Shown here piece after piece: positions 23,657 through 31,477 of a DNA stretch of 40,222 nt. The translations under genes were made by a program, and so were the position numbers. The stretch lies in NCBI GenBank assembly GCA_944381505.1, contig CALWLK010000013.1, forward strand, positions 1 to 40,222, read 5' to 3'. The first letter of the stretch is position 1; every line of letters begins with the position of its first letter. This DNA is from an uncultured Lachnospiraceae bacterium. Lineage in GTDB: Bacteria; Bacillota; Clostridia; Lachnospirales; Lachnospiraceae. A model generated the notes under the pieces. That model saw only the letters and a list, made by a program, of their open reading frames with translations, had not been told where the DNA came from and ran no database searches.

Positions 23657-25177
23657 TTAAATAAATTCCTTCACCGCCCTTGAAAGGCCCATGCTGTTTG
23701 AGCCCTTAAAGAGCACTGTGTCGCCCTCACAGAGGTAAGTCCTAAGGAACTCTGTGAGCTCAGATATGTCTGAAAAATGCCTTATAAAAGGTGCTGTCTC
23801 CCCTGCATTGCAAGCAGCCCTTTCCTCCGTATTTTTCTTGGCATATTCAGCGAATCCGTCCGCGATATTTGCGGAGAGGTCACCTAAAAGAAGTATCCCG
23901 TCGGGGATCATACGGTTTTCCGCCATGTACTCTCCCACCTCTCTGTGGTAAGCCGCCTCGTTCTCGCCAAGCTCCAGCATATCCGCAAGCACGGCTATCT
24001 TTCTCTTCTTCACAGGCATATCCCACAGTACCTTAAGGCCCGCCTTCATGGAGGCGGGAGCCGCATTGTAGCTGTCGTCTATTATGGTGATGCCGTCCTT
24101 CTCATGTATCTCGCCTCTGCCCTTCATACCGGAAAAGCCTGAGAGGGCCTCAAAGGAATCCTCTATCCTTATCCCACACAGAGAAGCGGCGCAGACCGAG
24201 GCTGCCGCGTTCAATATCATGTGGTCTCCCATGACGGAGAGCCTCCTTCGAGCCGTCTCTCCAGTTCTCTTGTCAGTGATGGAAAACTCCGGGTAACCAC
24301 CCTTTATGCTTATATCGTAGGCTCTGAAATCGCAGTTCTCTCCCCTTCCGTAAAAGAGTATCCTGAGCTCCTTTCCCTCGGCAATAGAGAGGGAGTGAAG
24401 CTTTTCCATGTCAAGGTCTCGGAGATATTCGTCGTCTCCGTTCAGTATCAGAGTTCCGCCGTCCCTCATGCCGTCTGTGATATGAAGCTTTTCCTTCATT
24501 ATATTTTCGCGGGTCTTGAGCTGATTTATATGGGAAACCCCTATGTTCGTTATCACCGCGATATCAGGCTTGGCCACCTTGCTTATGCGGTTCATCTCCC
24601 CGAATTCAGACATCCCCAGCTCTATCACCCCTACCTTTGCACAAGGATCGGTCTCCGTAACGGTGATGGGCACGCCCACCTGAGAGTTTGAGTTTCCCTT
24701 GGTGGCGTAGACCTTAAATCCCGCCGAAAGAGCCGCGGCTATCATCTCCCTGGTGGTGGTCTTTCCCACGGAGCCTGTAACCCCTATATAAGGTATCTTC
24801 ACATAATTGTCCCTGTAATATGACCCCAAGGCCTGAAGGGCTGAAACAGTATTGTCCACCGAAATAAGTGCAAAGTTCGACTCCTTCAAAGCCTCCGGGA
24901 GCTCCGCATTATGACCGTCAGCGTTCTTATCATAAAACCCGTCCTTAAATTCCTCAAAGCTTCTGTGCCTTGAGGTGAAGGCGCAGACCGCTCCGTTTTC
25001 GGCTGCCTGCAATATAAATCTGTGGGCGTCCACCTTCTCCCCTATTACCGGCACAAAAAGGTCGTCGCCCTTCATCTCACGCGAATTGAGGCTGATGTTT
25101 TTAACTATCAGCCTCTCGTCTCCATATATTATGTTTCCGCCTACGGCGGATGCTATCTCAGATACACTAAGCTTCAT
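23657..25177 (-). CDS. murF: UDP-MurNAc-tripeptide--D-Ala-D-Ala ligase
   Basis: MurF adds D-Ala-D-Ala to UDP-MurNAc-tripeptide, the last cytoplasmic step of the peptidoglycan precursor. The 506-residue product has the three Mur-ligase domains: an N-terminal UMP-binding domain, the ATPase with P-loop GVTGSVGKTTTREMI (about residues 135-149), and a C-terminal Rossmann-like domain with DDSYNAAPASMKAGL. It is slightly longer than average (about 450), with extra segments in the first and last domains. It is the first gene after the operon promoter at 25212-25240. Confidence 0.96.
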   Translation of the reverse strand: MKLSVSEIASAVGGNIIYGDERLIVKNISLNSREMKGDDLFVPVIGEKVDAHRFILQAAENGAVCAFTSRHRSFEEFKDGFYDKNADGHNAELPEALKESNFALISVDNTVSALQALGSYYRDNYVKIPYIGVTGSVGKTTTREMIAAALSAGFKVYATKGNSNSQVGVPITVTETDPCAKVGVIELGMSEFGEMNRISKVAKPDIAVITNIGVSHINQLKTRENIMKEKLHITDGMRDGGTLILNGDDEYLRDLDMEKLHSLSIAEGKELRILFYGRGENCDFRAYDISIKGGYPEFSITDKRTGETARRRLSVMGDHMILNAAASVCAASLCGIRIEDSFEALSGFSGMKGRGEIHEKDGITIIDDSYNAAPASMKAGLKVLWDMPVKKRKIAVLADMLELGENEAAYHREVGEYMAENRMIPDGILLLGDLSANIADGFAEYAKKNTEERAACNAGETAPFIRHFSDISELTEFLRTYLCEGDTVLFKGSNSMGLSRAVKEFI

Positions 25178-25211
25178 TCTTTATCCTCTCCGAATCGGTA
25201 AGATTTTCTTA

Positions 25212-25240
25212 ATTATATCACACCGCGGGCTTATTTCCAA
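25212..25240 (-). promoter_or_regulatory. Promoter of the murF-priA-def-fmt-...-rpe operon
   Basis: On the minus strand TTGGAA (25240-25235), a 17-base spacer and a perfect TATAAT (25217-25212) form a near-consensus sigma-A promoter. The predicted start is near 25205, giving a leader of about 28 bases with GAGAGG before ATG 25177. The downstream genes to 12090 overlap or are closely spaced and probably depend largely on it. Confidence 0.8.
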
Positions 25241-25274
25241 TGAGGGCTTGCGGTTTTTAAATATACCGACTATA

Positions 25275-25427
25275 ATGTTTCCTGTCTCAAAACAGTACTA
25301 TATTCGATACCGCACTGAAGGAAATTCTTTTTCTCAATTAATTCAAAAAATCATTGGCAAAAACACAAAGTCTATCATTTCCGAATGTCAAAAATATTTA
25401 ATTGATTATCTTTTATCAAAACTATAA
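25275..25427 (+). other. Orphan 50-codon reading frame, possibly a gene remnant
   Basis: From ATG 25275 a 50-residue frame runs to a TAA at 25427. The residues after PVSKQYY look protein-like, not random (RYRTEGNSFSQLIQKIIG, then an amphipathic Lys/Ile/Leu-rich end). There is no Shine-Dalgarno sequence and no promoter that I can see. The composition is AT-richer than the murF gene beside it. It could be the tail of a lost mobile-element gene, or chance. I do not recognise the family. Confidence 0.25.
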
Positions 25428-25431
25428 AAGC

Positions 25432-25456
25432 TTTTAGGATCCATGAAAACCTAAAA
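25432..25456 (-). terminator. Possible terminator after the LMW phosphatase gene
   Basis: Directly after the stop at 25458 the minus strand has TTTTAGG and CCTAAAA arms (7 bp) around an 11-base loop, then GCTTTTATAG. The stem is short and the T-run imperfect, so it is only a likely terminator. Confidence 0.45.
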
Positions 25457-25457
25457 C

Positions 25458-25910
25458 CTACTTTATTATTTTATTTATAAACCCATTTATTCCACTGTTT
25501 ATGTCATTGTAAGTTGTCTCAAAATCTCCGGTATACCATGGGTCCGCCACATCTCTGCTTTCACCCGCATATTCCATCAGAAGCCGTATCTTTCCCTCCT
25601 TGTCTCCACCGCAGATGCGCTCCATATTGCGTATATTATAGCTGTCCATTCCTATGAGATAATCAAACTTATCATAGTCACCGGACGTCATTTTTCGGGC
25701 TCTCTTTCCCGAATAATCTATACCGAGCTTTGACAGTATTCGTGCAGTCCCGCGATGCACGGGACTTCCGATCTCCTCGCTGCTTGTGGCGGCGGACTCT
25801 ATATGGAAGTCCTCGCTCATTCCCATATCCGAAACCTTTTTCTTCATCAAAAACTCCGCCATAGGTGAGCGGCAGATATTGCCGTGGCAGACAAACAGTA
25901 TTTTTATCAT
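25458..25910 (-). CDS. Low-molecular-weight protein-tyrosine phosphatase
   Basis: A 150-residue enzyme of the LMW-PTP family. The catalytic P-loop VCHGNICRSPMAEF is at about residues 8-21 (C-x5-R with Cys9 as nucleophile). The general-acid loop DPWYTGDF is at about 122-129. Relatives dephosphorylate protein tyrosine or arginine. It is preceded by GAGGAG at good spacing and follows the Fic gene by 67 bases on the same strand, so both may be cotranscribed. Substrates cannot be read from the sequence. Confidence 0.94.
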   Translation of the reverse strand: MIKILFVCHGNICRSPMAEFLMKKKVSDMGMSEDFHIESAATSSEEIGSPVHRGTARILSKLGIDYSGKRARKMTSGDYDKFDYLIGMDSYNIRNMERICGGDKEGKIRLLMEYAGESRDVADPWYTGDFETTYNDINSGINGFINKIIK

Positions 25911-25977
25911 ATCTCTCTACTCCTCTTTATAAATCTTTGTAAGCCAATAAAATTGTTTATTTTACCGCATTTTTAAA

Positions 25978-26877
25978 TCAACTTACCTGATATGCTATCC
26001 TGAAATAATCCAAATACGCCTTATATCGATCCTGTGCAGTCAGGCATGTATCTGTCAAATAGCCTTTTTCATTGTCCCACTCTTTTAAGCCTCTGTAATA
26101 GAACAGCTTCAGGTTATCATCAATAATGAATGGAACGATATTATATTTCAAACATTCCTTGAACATGATCAGCCTGCCCACACGACCGTTACCGTCCTGA
26201 AACGGATGGATTTGCTCAAACTTTACATGGAAATCCAGGATATCTTCAAGCCTCTTTTCTTCTTTTGTGTTATACGCTCTCAGCAACGCTTTCATCTTAT
26301 CGGCAACTTCTTCCGGTAGAGCGGTAGCCCTGCCGCCCACCTCATTAGGCAATTTCTTATAAGCCCCTACCGCAAACCAATCTTTTCCGGAATCGCCGGT
26401 TCCGCTTTTTAAAGTCAGATGAAGCTCCTTTATAAATCTTTCAGTCAAATCAGCTTTTGCATGGTCGATGATCATATCAATACACCGAAAATGATTTACG
26501 GTCTCAATCACATCATCTACGTTAATAGCTTCATTTTCTACGCCTATAGTATTTGTTTCAAAAATATATCTTGTCTGATCATGAGTCAGGCAGCTTCCCT
26601 CAATGTGGTTTGAGTTATAGGTTAAATCGATTTGTGTTTTATGGTAAATACCGCCGAAATATTTACAAGCTTTTTGTTCTTTCAAGATATTCAACAATGT
26701 GAGCGGATATTCCTTCTTTTTGTTGGAGCGCTCCGGCTTTTCAGCGCTCTCAGGAATATTCCAAGTCTTTCCGGTAATAAAGGCACCCTGCACGCGGCCG
26801 TGAGCACAGTAATTTCTCACGCTTCGCTCCGATATGTTCCATTTTTTTGCTATTTCAGCAACTGAAAGGTATCGCAT
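25978..26877 (-). CDS. Fic-domain protein with N-terminal helix-turn-helix (class II, self-inhibited)
   Basis: The protein has 299 residues. Residues 1-45 form a DNA-binding helix-turn-helix (SVAEIAKKWNISERSVRNYC). A Fic domain follows, a fold that usually transfers AMP from ATP to a hydroxyl on a target protein. The complete active motif HPFQDGNGRVGR is near residues 217-228. The inhibitory motif S-x-x-x-E-G (SNHIEG) is near residues 88-93, ahead of the Fic core, which defines class II: its Glu blocks ATP binding. The chain is complete, so it looks functional. The target and the DNA site are unknown; self-regulation is plausible. Its composition is AT-richer than the housekeeping genes beside it. 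Confidence 0.92.
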   Translation of the reverse strand: MRYLSVAEIAKKWNISERSVRNYCAHGRVQGAFITGKTWNIPESAEKPERSNKKKEYPLTLLNILKEQKACKYFGGIYHKTQIDLTYNSNHIEGSCLTHDQTRYIFETNTIGVENEAINVDDVIETVNHFRCIDMIIDHAKADLTERFIKELHLTLKSGTGDSGKDWFAVGAYKKLPNEVGGRATALPEEVADKMKALLRAYNTKEEKRLEDILDFHVKFEQIHPFQDGNGRVGRLIMFKECLKYNIVPFIIDDNLKLFYYRGLKEWDNEKGYLTDTCLTAQDRYKAYLDYFRIAYQVS

Positions 26878-26927
26878 CCGCTTTCCCCCGTTATCAATAG
26901 AATCCAGTACTATATGAATCTATATTA

Positions 26928-26956
26928 AGTATATCACATTATCGGCAATAAATCTA
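26928..26956 (-). promoter_or_regulatory. Probable promoter of the Fic gene
   Basis: TATACT (26933-26928, minus strand) is preceded at 17 bases by a weak TAGATT (26956-26951). Transcription from it would leave a leader of about 45 bases with GGGGGAAAG as ribosome site before ATG 26877. Confidence 0.5.
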
Positions 26957-27032
26957 TTAGGTTTCTACATTGTACAATATATTTTTGCCGTTTTCGGAAA
27001 TTTTGTAAATTTCAATTGTTAATACATAAAAA

Positions 27033-27085
27033 TAAGGAGCTGTTGCTCCATAGATGTTTACTAATCTATTTTGCAACAGCCTCCG
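27033..27085 (-). terminator. Long hairpin downstream of the P-type ATPase remnant
   Basis: On the minus strand GGAGGCTGTTGC pairs with GCAACAGCTCC (one bulge). An inner ATAGAT/ATCTAT stem lies between, and the structure is followed by TTATTTTT. It lies about 75 bases after the ATPase stop and fits an intrinsic terminator that came with that gene. Resemblance to an insertion-sequence end was considered, but no partner copy is present. The rest of the 26878-27161 gap holds the Fic promoter and nothing else that I recognise. Confidence 0.55.
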
Positions 27086-27161
27086 CCTTACATTTGAGAT
27101 CGTGACATAATCACTTCACAAATTTATATGAACAGCATTTTGGCGACCGGTCTTAATCAGT

Positions 27162-28587
27162 TCACTCAAATTTCCTATCGTAAAGCAGCGCCGCAATAAG
27201 TACTACAAAGCAGGAACCGGCATTATGAACCAGTGCTCCTGTGACAGGATTGAGAATTTCCAACAGGGAGAGCACAATAGCCACAAAGTTGATACACATG
27301 GACAATGTGATACTGAATTTTATGGTCTTTACCGTAGCATTGGACAGCCGTTTCAAATAAGGGATTTTGGAAATATCATCGCTCATCAGAGCAATATCGG
27401 CGGCTTCCACAGCAATGTCGCTTCCCATGCTCCCCATGGCCACTCCTACATCAGCGGTTTTCAGGGCGGGCGCATCATTTACGCCGTCACCGATCATACA
27501 GACTTTCCGTCCTGCTTCACGCATGGATTCCACACTCTGCACCTTTTCCTCCGGCAGCAGTTCTGACCGTACTTCGGAGATTCCCACCTGCTTTGCAAAA
27601 TAGTCGGCGGTTTTCTTATGGTCGCCGGTGAGCAGAACGATACCGGTGTGCATGGTATTTAATCGGGAAACCATGTCTTTTGCTTCGGCTCGCAGCACAT
27701 CAGACAGGGCAATCACCCCAATACAAGCATTCTTTTCCGCCACAAGAACAGATGCTTTCCCTTCGGTACGGAGCTTTTCCAATATGCTGTAGACTTGCCC
27801 ATCAATGGAGACGCCCTGTTCCAAAAGATATTTCTCGTTGCCACATAACAGTCTCCTACCGGAGATTTTTGCGCAAACACCTTTGCCGGCCGCCATCTTG
27901 AAATCCTCGACATCACTGACTTCCAACCGACCATAGGTAAGGGTGCAGGTCTTGTCAATAGCAATCGTGTCCACCTTTCCCATCTTTTCCAGTGCTTCAC
28001 CGGATTTAATAATGACGCCGTGTTTTGTGGCCTGCCCATTGGCCGCCATAATGGCGGTGGGGCGCCGGCACCGGCCAACTCGCCACGCGGTCGGCGATAC
28101 GCTGCATTGGGGCTTGCTTATTCTCCGCATCCTCTACCATGCGGATCAGCTTTTGCAAGGAACTGTCTTCACCAACTTTTGTTGCCGCAATGTCAATCGC
28201 TCCAAAGCGGTTGATAGTGCCGCAGAACACCTCTTCTCCGCCGCTTTTATCTACCGGCAGAGATTCACCGGTCATAATAGACTGGTCTACAGATGTCTCT
28301 CCGGTCAGGATCTTCCCATCCACCGGGATAGTTTCACCGGCAAGAATACGAAGCACATCTCCTTTTCGGATGTCTTCTGCGGGAATAATTTCTTCTTTTC
28401 CCTCTCGGATGCGACGTCCCTGTGTAGGGGCAAGGCTGATCATTTTTTTCAAACCTTTTTTTGCTCTGTTGGTGGTAGCGTCCTCCGGCAGCGCACCTAA
28501 AGCCATGATAAAGGCAACTTCACCGGCAGCAAACATTTCTCCGATAGCAGCGCACCGGAATCCATATTCTGCCACTTGCTCCGACAC
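27162..28587 (-). pseudogene. Heavy-metal P1B-type ATPase, decayed remnant
   Basis: Two minus-strand frames together cover the middle and end of a metal-pumping P-type ATPase. The 5' part (from 28587) begins inside a membrane span (IGEMFAAGEVAFIMALGA) and keeps the actuator motif MTGESLPVDK. At about 28058-28080 it breaks: RIADRVASW is joined, in another frame, to PTAIMAANGQATKHG, so the span with the CPC-type metal site is gone. The phosphorylation motif DKTGT reads DKTCT (GGC to TGC at 27947-27945). The SEHPLG region of the nucleotide-binding domain is also missing near 27900. The C-terminus (GDGVNDAPALKTADVG to the end) is intact. The metal-binding N-terminal domain and first spans are absent. 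Metal specificity cannot be assigned. Confidence 0.9.
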
Positions 28588-28863
28588 TTGCAGGAAAATG
28601 ACAATAATATACTTGGCTTGCTCTCCTGTGAAAGCAGTGAGATTTTCCTTCGCTATTTCAAGGACAGCTTAAACGAGTTGGTTCAAAACCAATTTGTTAA
28701 CCAAAATCGGAAAAGAAATAAAGATATTCCATCGGATTTTCTTATCAATCACATTTCCGGCAGCTTCGTAGAAATGGTACTATGGTGGATCAAAGGTCGT
28801 ATGAAGCAGACTCCTACAGAATTAGACTACTATTTTCGTTCGGTCATTGAACCTATTTATTAG
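28576..28863 (+). pseudogene. C-terminal half of a TetR-family regulator
   Basis: This plus-strand frame of about 95 residues (LLRHLQENDNNILGLL... to SVIEPIY) matches the C-terminal ligand/dimer domain of TetR regulators in the clostridial subgroup ending in VEMVLWWIKGRMKQTPTEL. The N-terminal DNA-binding helix-turn-helix is absent; upstream DNA belongs to the ATPase remnant on the other strand. It cannot act as a repressor. The stop overlaps the end of the thioesterase gene on the minus strand. Confidence 0.8.
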
Positions 28864-29288
28864 ATGCTCTCGGGACTTAGCCTGTTTGCCTGTGCAGCAA
28901 GCGCTCCGCAAAACTCGGGATACCTCTTATTCATATTTATAAGCTTCCCGTCCCTGCCGATAAAACAATGCTCGGAACGGCCCACAGCCACCACTGTACC
29001 CACAGCGTTTTTCATGCTGTAGCCGAGTTTCATCCTCACGCCATTAAACTCTTCCACATAAACGGATATATACACTTCCTCTGAAAAATCCGTGCTGTGC
29101 TTATATTTGCATTCCACTTCTGTCACAGGAGAAATTACTCCCATCTCCTCCATACGAGCATAATTCCACCCTAGCCTGTCAAGAAAATCTATCCTTCCCT
29201 CCTCCATCCAGCGTATATAGTTTGAATGGTGAGTCACGCCCATCTTGTCAGTCTCATAATACTGAACTTTATGCCTGTAGCTTTCCAT
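28860..29288 (-). CDS. Acyl-CoA thioesterase, hot-dog fold (4HBT/YbgC-like)
   Basis: A 142-residue hot-dog-fold protein. I start it at ATG 29288 (MESYRHKVQYYETDKMG), with AAGGAGAG upstream; a longer frame adds residues unlike the family. The conserved YYETDKMGVTHHSNYIRWMEEGR (about residues 9-31) contains the catalytic Asp and the His-His-x-Asn-Tyr segment of 4-hydroxybenzoyl-CoA thioesterase relatives. Such enzymes hydrolyse short acyl-CoA or acyl-ACP esters. It follows the exporter genes by 55 bases on the same strand and may share their transcript. The acyl substrate is unknown. Confidence 0.9.
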   Translation of the reverse strand: MESYRHKVQYYETDKMGVTHHSNYIRWMEEGRIDFLDRLGWNYARMEEMGVISPVTEVECKYKHSTDFSEEVYISVYVEEFNGVRMKLGYSMKNAVGTVVAVGRSEHCFIGRDGKLINMNKRYPEFCGALAAQANRLSPESI

Positions 29289-29343
29289 TTGCCGTCGTTT
29301 CTCTCCTTCCCTATCAAGCGATATGATAGATATGATATATGCG

Positions 29344-29781
29344 TCAGTCCTTCCCGAACAGCTTAAACACCCGCTGGGGAACCTCAAATACAAAGAATAT
29401 TCCAAGGACTATAGCCACTGCGGTCTTCACTGCCTCATAGCCTGTCTGCAGCGCTAAAGTCAGCTGCTCCGTCACTATATAGTACGAGGTCCAGTACACT
29501 CCCGCCCCGGGTATGAGGGGAAATATACCGGGTATCATGAATATCGTCGCAGGACATTTTCCCTTTACCGCAGCGATCCGCGAGAGAGCTATCACCACCA
29601 TGGTTGCAAAGAGCGCCGCCCCCTCCGGGGGAAGCTTTACTTCCAAAAGGGAATATACCAGCCATCCCGCTCCCCCTATGAGACCGCAGGAAACATAGTA
29701 TCTGCGCGGAACGCTGAACAGAAGGGAGAAAGCGACAGTTCCCACCACCGCATACAAGACCTCAAATATAACAGCCGTCAT
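29344..29781 (-). CDS. Threonine/serine exporter, small subunit (ThrE_2/YjjB-like)
   Basis: A 145-residue membrane protein starting at ATG 29781, which overlaps the stop of the larger exporter subunit by 4 bases (ATGA). Four or five spans are visible, with VFSVPRRYY-like and the conserved MIPGIFPLIPGAGVYWTSYYI (about residues 84-104, Pro/Gly rich), typical of the second half of ThrE. In Corynebacterium both halves form one protein; here they are separate, as in YjjP/YjjB. Expected role: export of serine, threonine or a related small acid, driven by proton motive force. Confidence 0.88.
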   Translation of the reverse strand: MTAVIFEVLYAVVGTVAFSLLFSVPRRYYVSCGLIGGAGWLVYSLLEVKLPPEGAALFATMVVIALSRIAAVKGKCPATIFMIPGIFPLIPGAGVYWTSYYIVTEQLTLALQTGYEAVKTAVAIVLGIFFVFEVPQRVFKLFGKD

Positions 29782-30602
29782 AAAAGCGCACCTCCTCCGA
29801 AAGCGTTGAGAAGGGTAAAGGCCATGCCCATGCCTATGGCGATGCCGAAAAAGACAAGCATCGCATCCAGAAGCCTCACGGACCCCGCTATGTAGTCGCA
29901 GCTTGCAATGTCCATTATACCGTTGGTGAAGGCCACTCCCGGTATCATAGGCATCACAGAGCCTATGATCATATAATCCATCCTGCTCCCGAATCCGTTT
30001 AAGTAAAACACCCCGCACAGAAGAGTTACCAGAGCGCCTCCTCCTATATTTCCCACTATCTTCGTGAGATGTGGCGCGCTAACATACAAAATATAAATAT
30101 AGAGCACAAGTCCCACCGCAAAGGCCGCTGCAGCGTCATGGATATCCCCGCCGAAAAGCAGACAGAAGGCCGCGCTTCCTATTCCCGAAGCCGCTATCTG
30201 CGTGATATTTCGCTTTCCCGGCATAGTTTTTACTCTCTCCAAGGCTTCTCTCAGCTCTCCGACAGTATATTTTCCGGTCTCCATCTCCCTTGAAAGCTGG
30301 TTTACAGCCGCAACCCGGTGAAACCTTGCCGCACTTACGGGAATGTGTTGTACCTTGGCATAGTATCTTTCACGGTCATCCCCCACGGTGGTAAATATGC
30401 CGTTGCTGAGAACGAAGGCATTGCCTGATCTCACCCCGTAATGGGCGCATATCCTGTCGAAGGTCTCCTCAACTCGCGATATCTCGGCACCGTTTTCCAA
30501 TAATATGTGTCCCGCCAAAAGAGCTGTCTCCATGACCTCATTCTCTCCCGGTTTCTCCACGGACGATTTGTTTTTTAATTCAAGCTCGTTTTCCGCTGCC
30601 AT
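29778..30602 (-). CDS. Threonine/serine exporter, large subunit (ThrE/YjjP-like)
   Basis: The start chosen is ATG 30602 (MAAENELELKNK), preceded by AAGGA at 7 bases and 10 bases clear of the upstream gene; an ATG at 30635 would overlap that gene. The 274-residue product has a soluble N-terminal region with HILLENGAEISRVEETFDRIC and the FVLSNGIFTTV segment, both ThrE hallmarks. About five spans follow, including MIPGVAFTNGIMDIASCDYI (about residues 219-238). It should form the exporter with the next gene. The closeness of serine dehydratase and a serine-type symporter supports serine as substrate, but that is inference. Confidence 0.9.
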   Translation of the reverse strand: MAAENELELKNKSSVEKPGENEVMETALLAGHILLENGAEISRVEETFDRICAHYGVRSGNAFVLSNGIFTTVGDDRERYYAKVQHIPVSAARFHRVAAVNQLSREMETGKYTVGELREALERVKTMPGKRNITQIAASGIGSAAFCLLFGGDIHDAAAAFAVGLVLYIYILYVSAPHLTKIVGNIGGGALVTLLCGVFYLNGFGSRMDYMIIGSVMPMIPGVAFTNGIMDIASCDYIAGSVRLLDAMLVFFGIAIGMGMAFTLLNAFGGGALL

Positions 30603-30612
30603 ACGCTTTTCC

Positions 30613-31464
30613 TTACAGATTTCTGATGAGCTCATAAGCCCCGTTTATCCTCTCCATAGCATTTTTGCTGTCGGGCATGCCCACGGCACAAAATACCTTT
30701 ATGAGCCTTTCCCTCTGACTGTCAAGTTCTCTTAGGTCTATCTTCTCAACATCATTGAACATGAAGAGATTCAGGGCCTTTTGTATATCCGATATATTGA
30801 CTTTCTCCGGCATTGCAGCCTTCGCCTCATTGCGCTTCCTCTGCCTTGCCAGCTCTATTTTTCTTCTCAGGGAAACCTTTTTGAGCTCCAACTCCTCTAT
30901 CCTCGCCACGGCGACGTTTCTCGTGAAAAACCCGCTGGCGTAGGCGCTTGATCTCATCTTTTTTTCCAAGAGAAGCCTGAAATCCACTTTCGGTTCGGAT
31001 ATGCGCATATACAGAAAAAGCGGGCCCTCAACCACATCACCGAACATTTTTTCCTTGAAAACAGCCGGCATAAACTCAAAATCTATACTCTCTATATTTG
31101 AAAATTCAAAAACGATGCCACCGCCTGTCTTATCATTATAACCGCCTCCGTGGTCCACATAAAGGAGCTCATGCTCATAATCCACAAGCAGATCTCCTGC
31201 TATCACATTCCCGTATCGGTACAGCTTCTTTGATTCAGGCAGAAGCTCCAAAAGGGCAGCCTGCCCCTCCAAATACTTGAAAAAGTCCATTGTTTCTTGA
31301 ATTGTCCACATTAAGATGCCGTCTGCTATCATCTCCTTGGGGATCTTTGCCGAGCAGTCTATGCACAGATCTATTTCTCCGTCAAGGCATTTATTCTTAA
31401 TTACGAAGCCCTTCTTTCCACATACCCCACAATATTTTGGTTCCGATTTTGGAAACAATCCCAT
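30613..31464 (-). CDS. Zinc-ribbon protein with degenerate C-terminal J-like domain (paralogue A)
   Basis: I start this at ATG 31464 (MGLFPKSEPKYC) with AGGAG upstream. The 283-residue protein is a diverged paralogue of the gene before it. Residues 12-37 carry a zinc ribbon (C12xxC15 and C34xxC37, plus C26), like DUF4428. A middle beta-rich segment (GNVIAGDLLVDYEHELLYVD, then a FEFSNIESIDFEF strand) resembles bacterial PH-like domains. The last ~60 residues match the J-like end of its paralogue (ALNLFMFND...RERLIKVF...RINGAYELI), but the HPD triad is lost (AVGMPD). No signal peptide or span is seen. Function unknown. A scaffold or regulator for the exporter next door is only a guess. Confidence 0.8.
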   Translation of the reverse strand: MGLFPKSEPKYCGVCGKKGFVIKNKCLDGEIDLCIDCSAKIPKEMIADGILMWTIQETMDFFKYLEGQAALLELLPESKKLYRYGNVIAGDLLVDYEHELLYVDHGGGYNDKTGGGIVFEFSNIESIDFEFMPAVFKEKMFGDVVEGPLFLYMRISEPKVDFRLLLEKKMRSSAYASGFFTRNVAVARIEELELKKVSLRRKIELARQRKRNEAKAAMPEKVNISDIQKALNLFMFNDVEKIDLRELDSQRERLIKVFCAVGMPDSKNAMERINGAYELIRNL

Positions 31465-31477
31465 TTCCTTCTCCTCT

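Noticed and set aside
27033..27085. GGAGGCTGTTGC / GCAACAGCTCC repeat considered as the end of an insertion sequence
   Set aside because: No transposase, no second copy and no target duplication are visible. The inner stem and T-run fit a terminator better.
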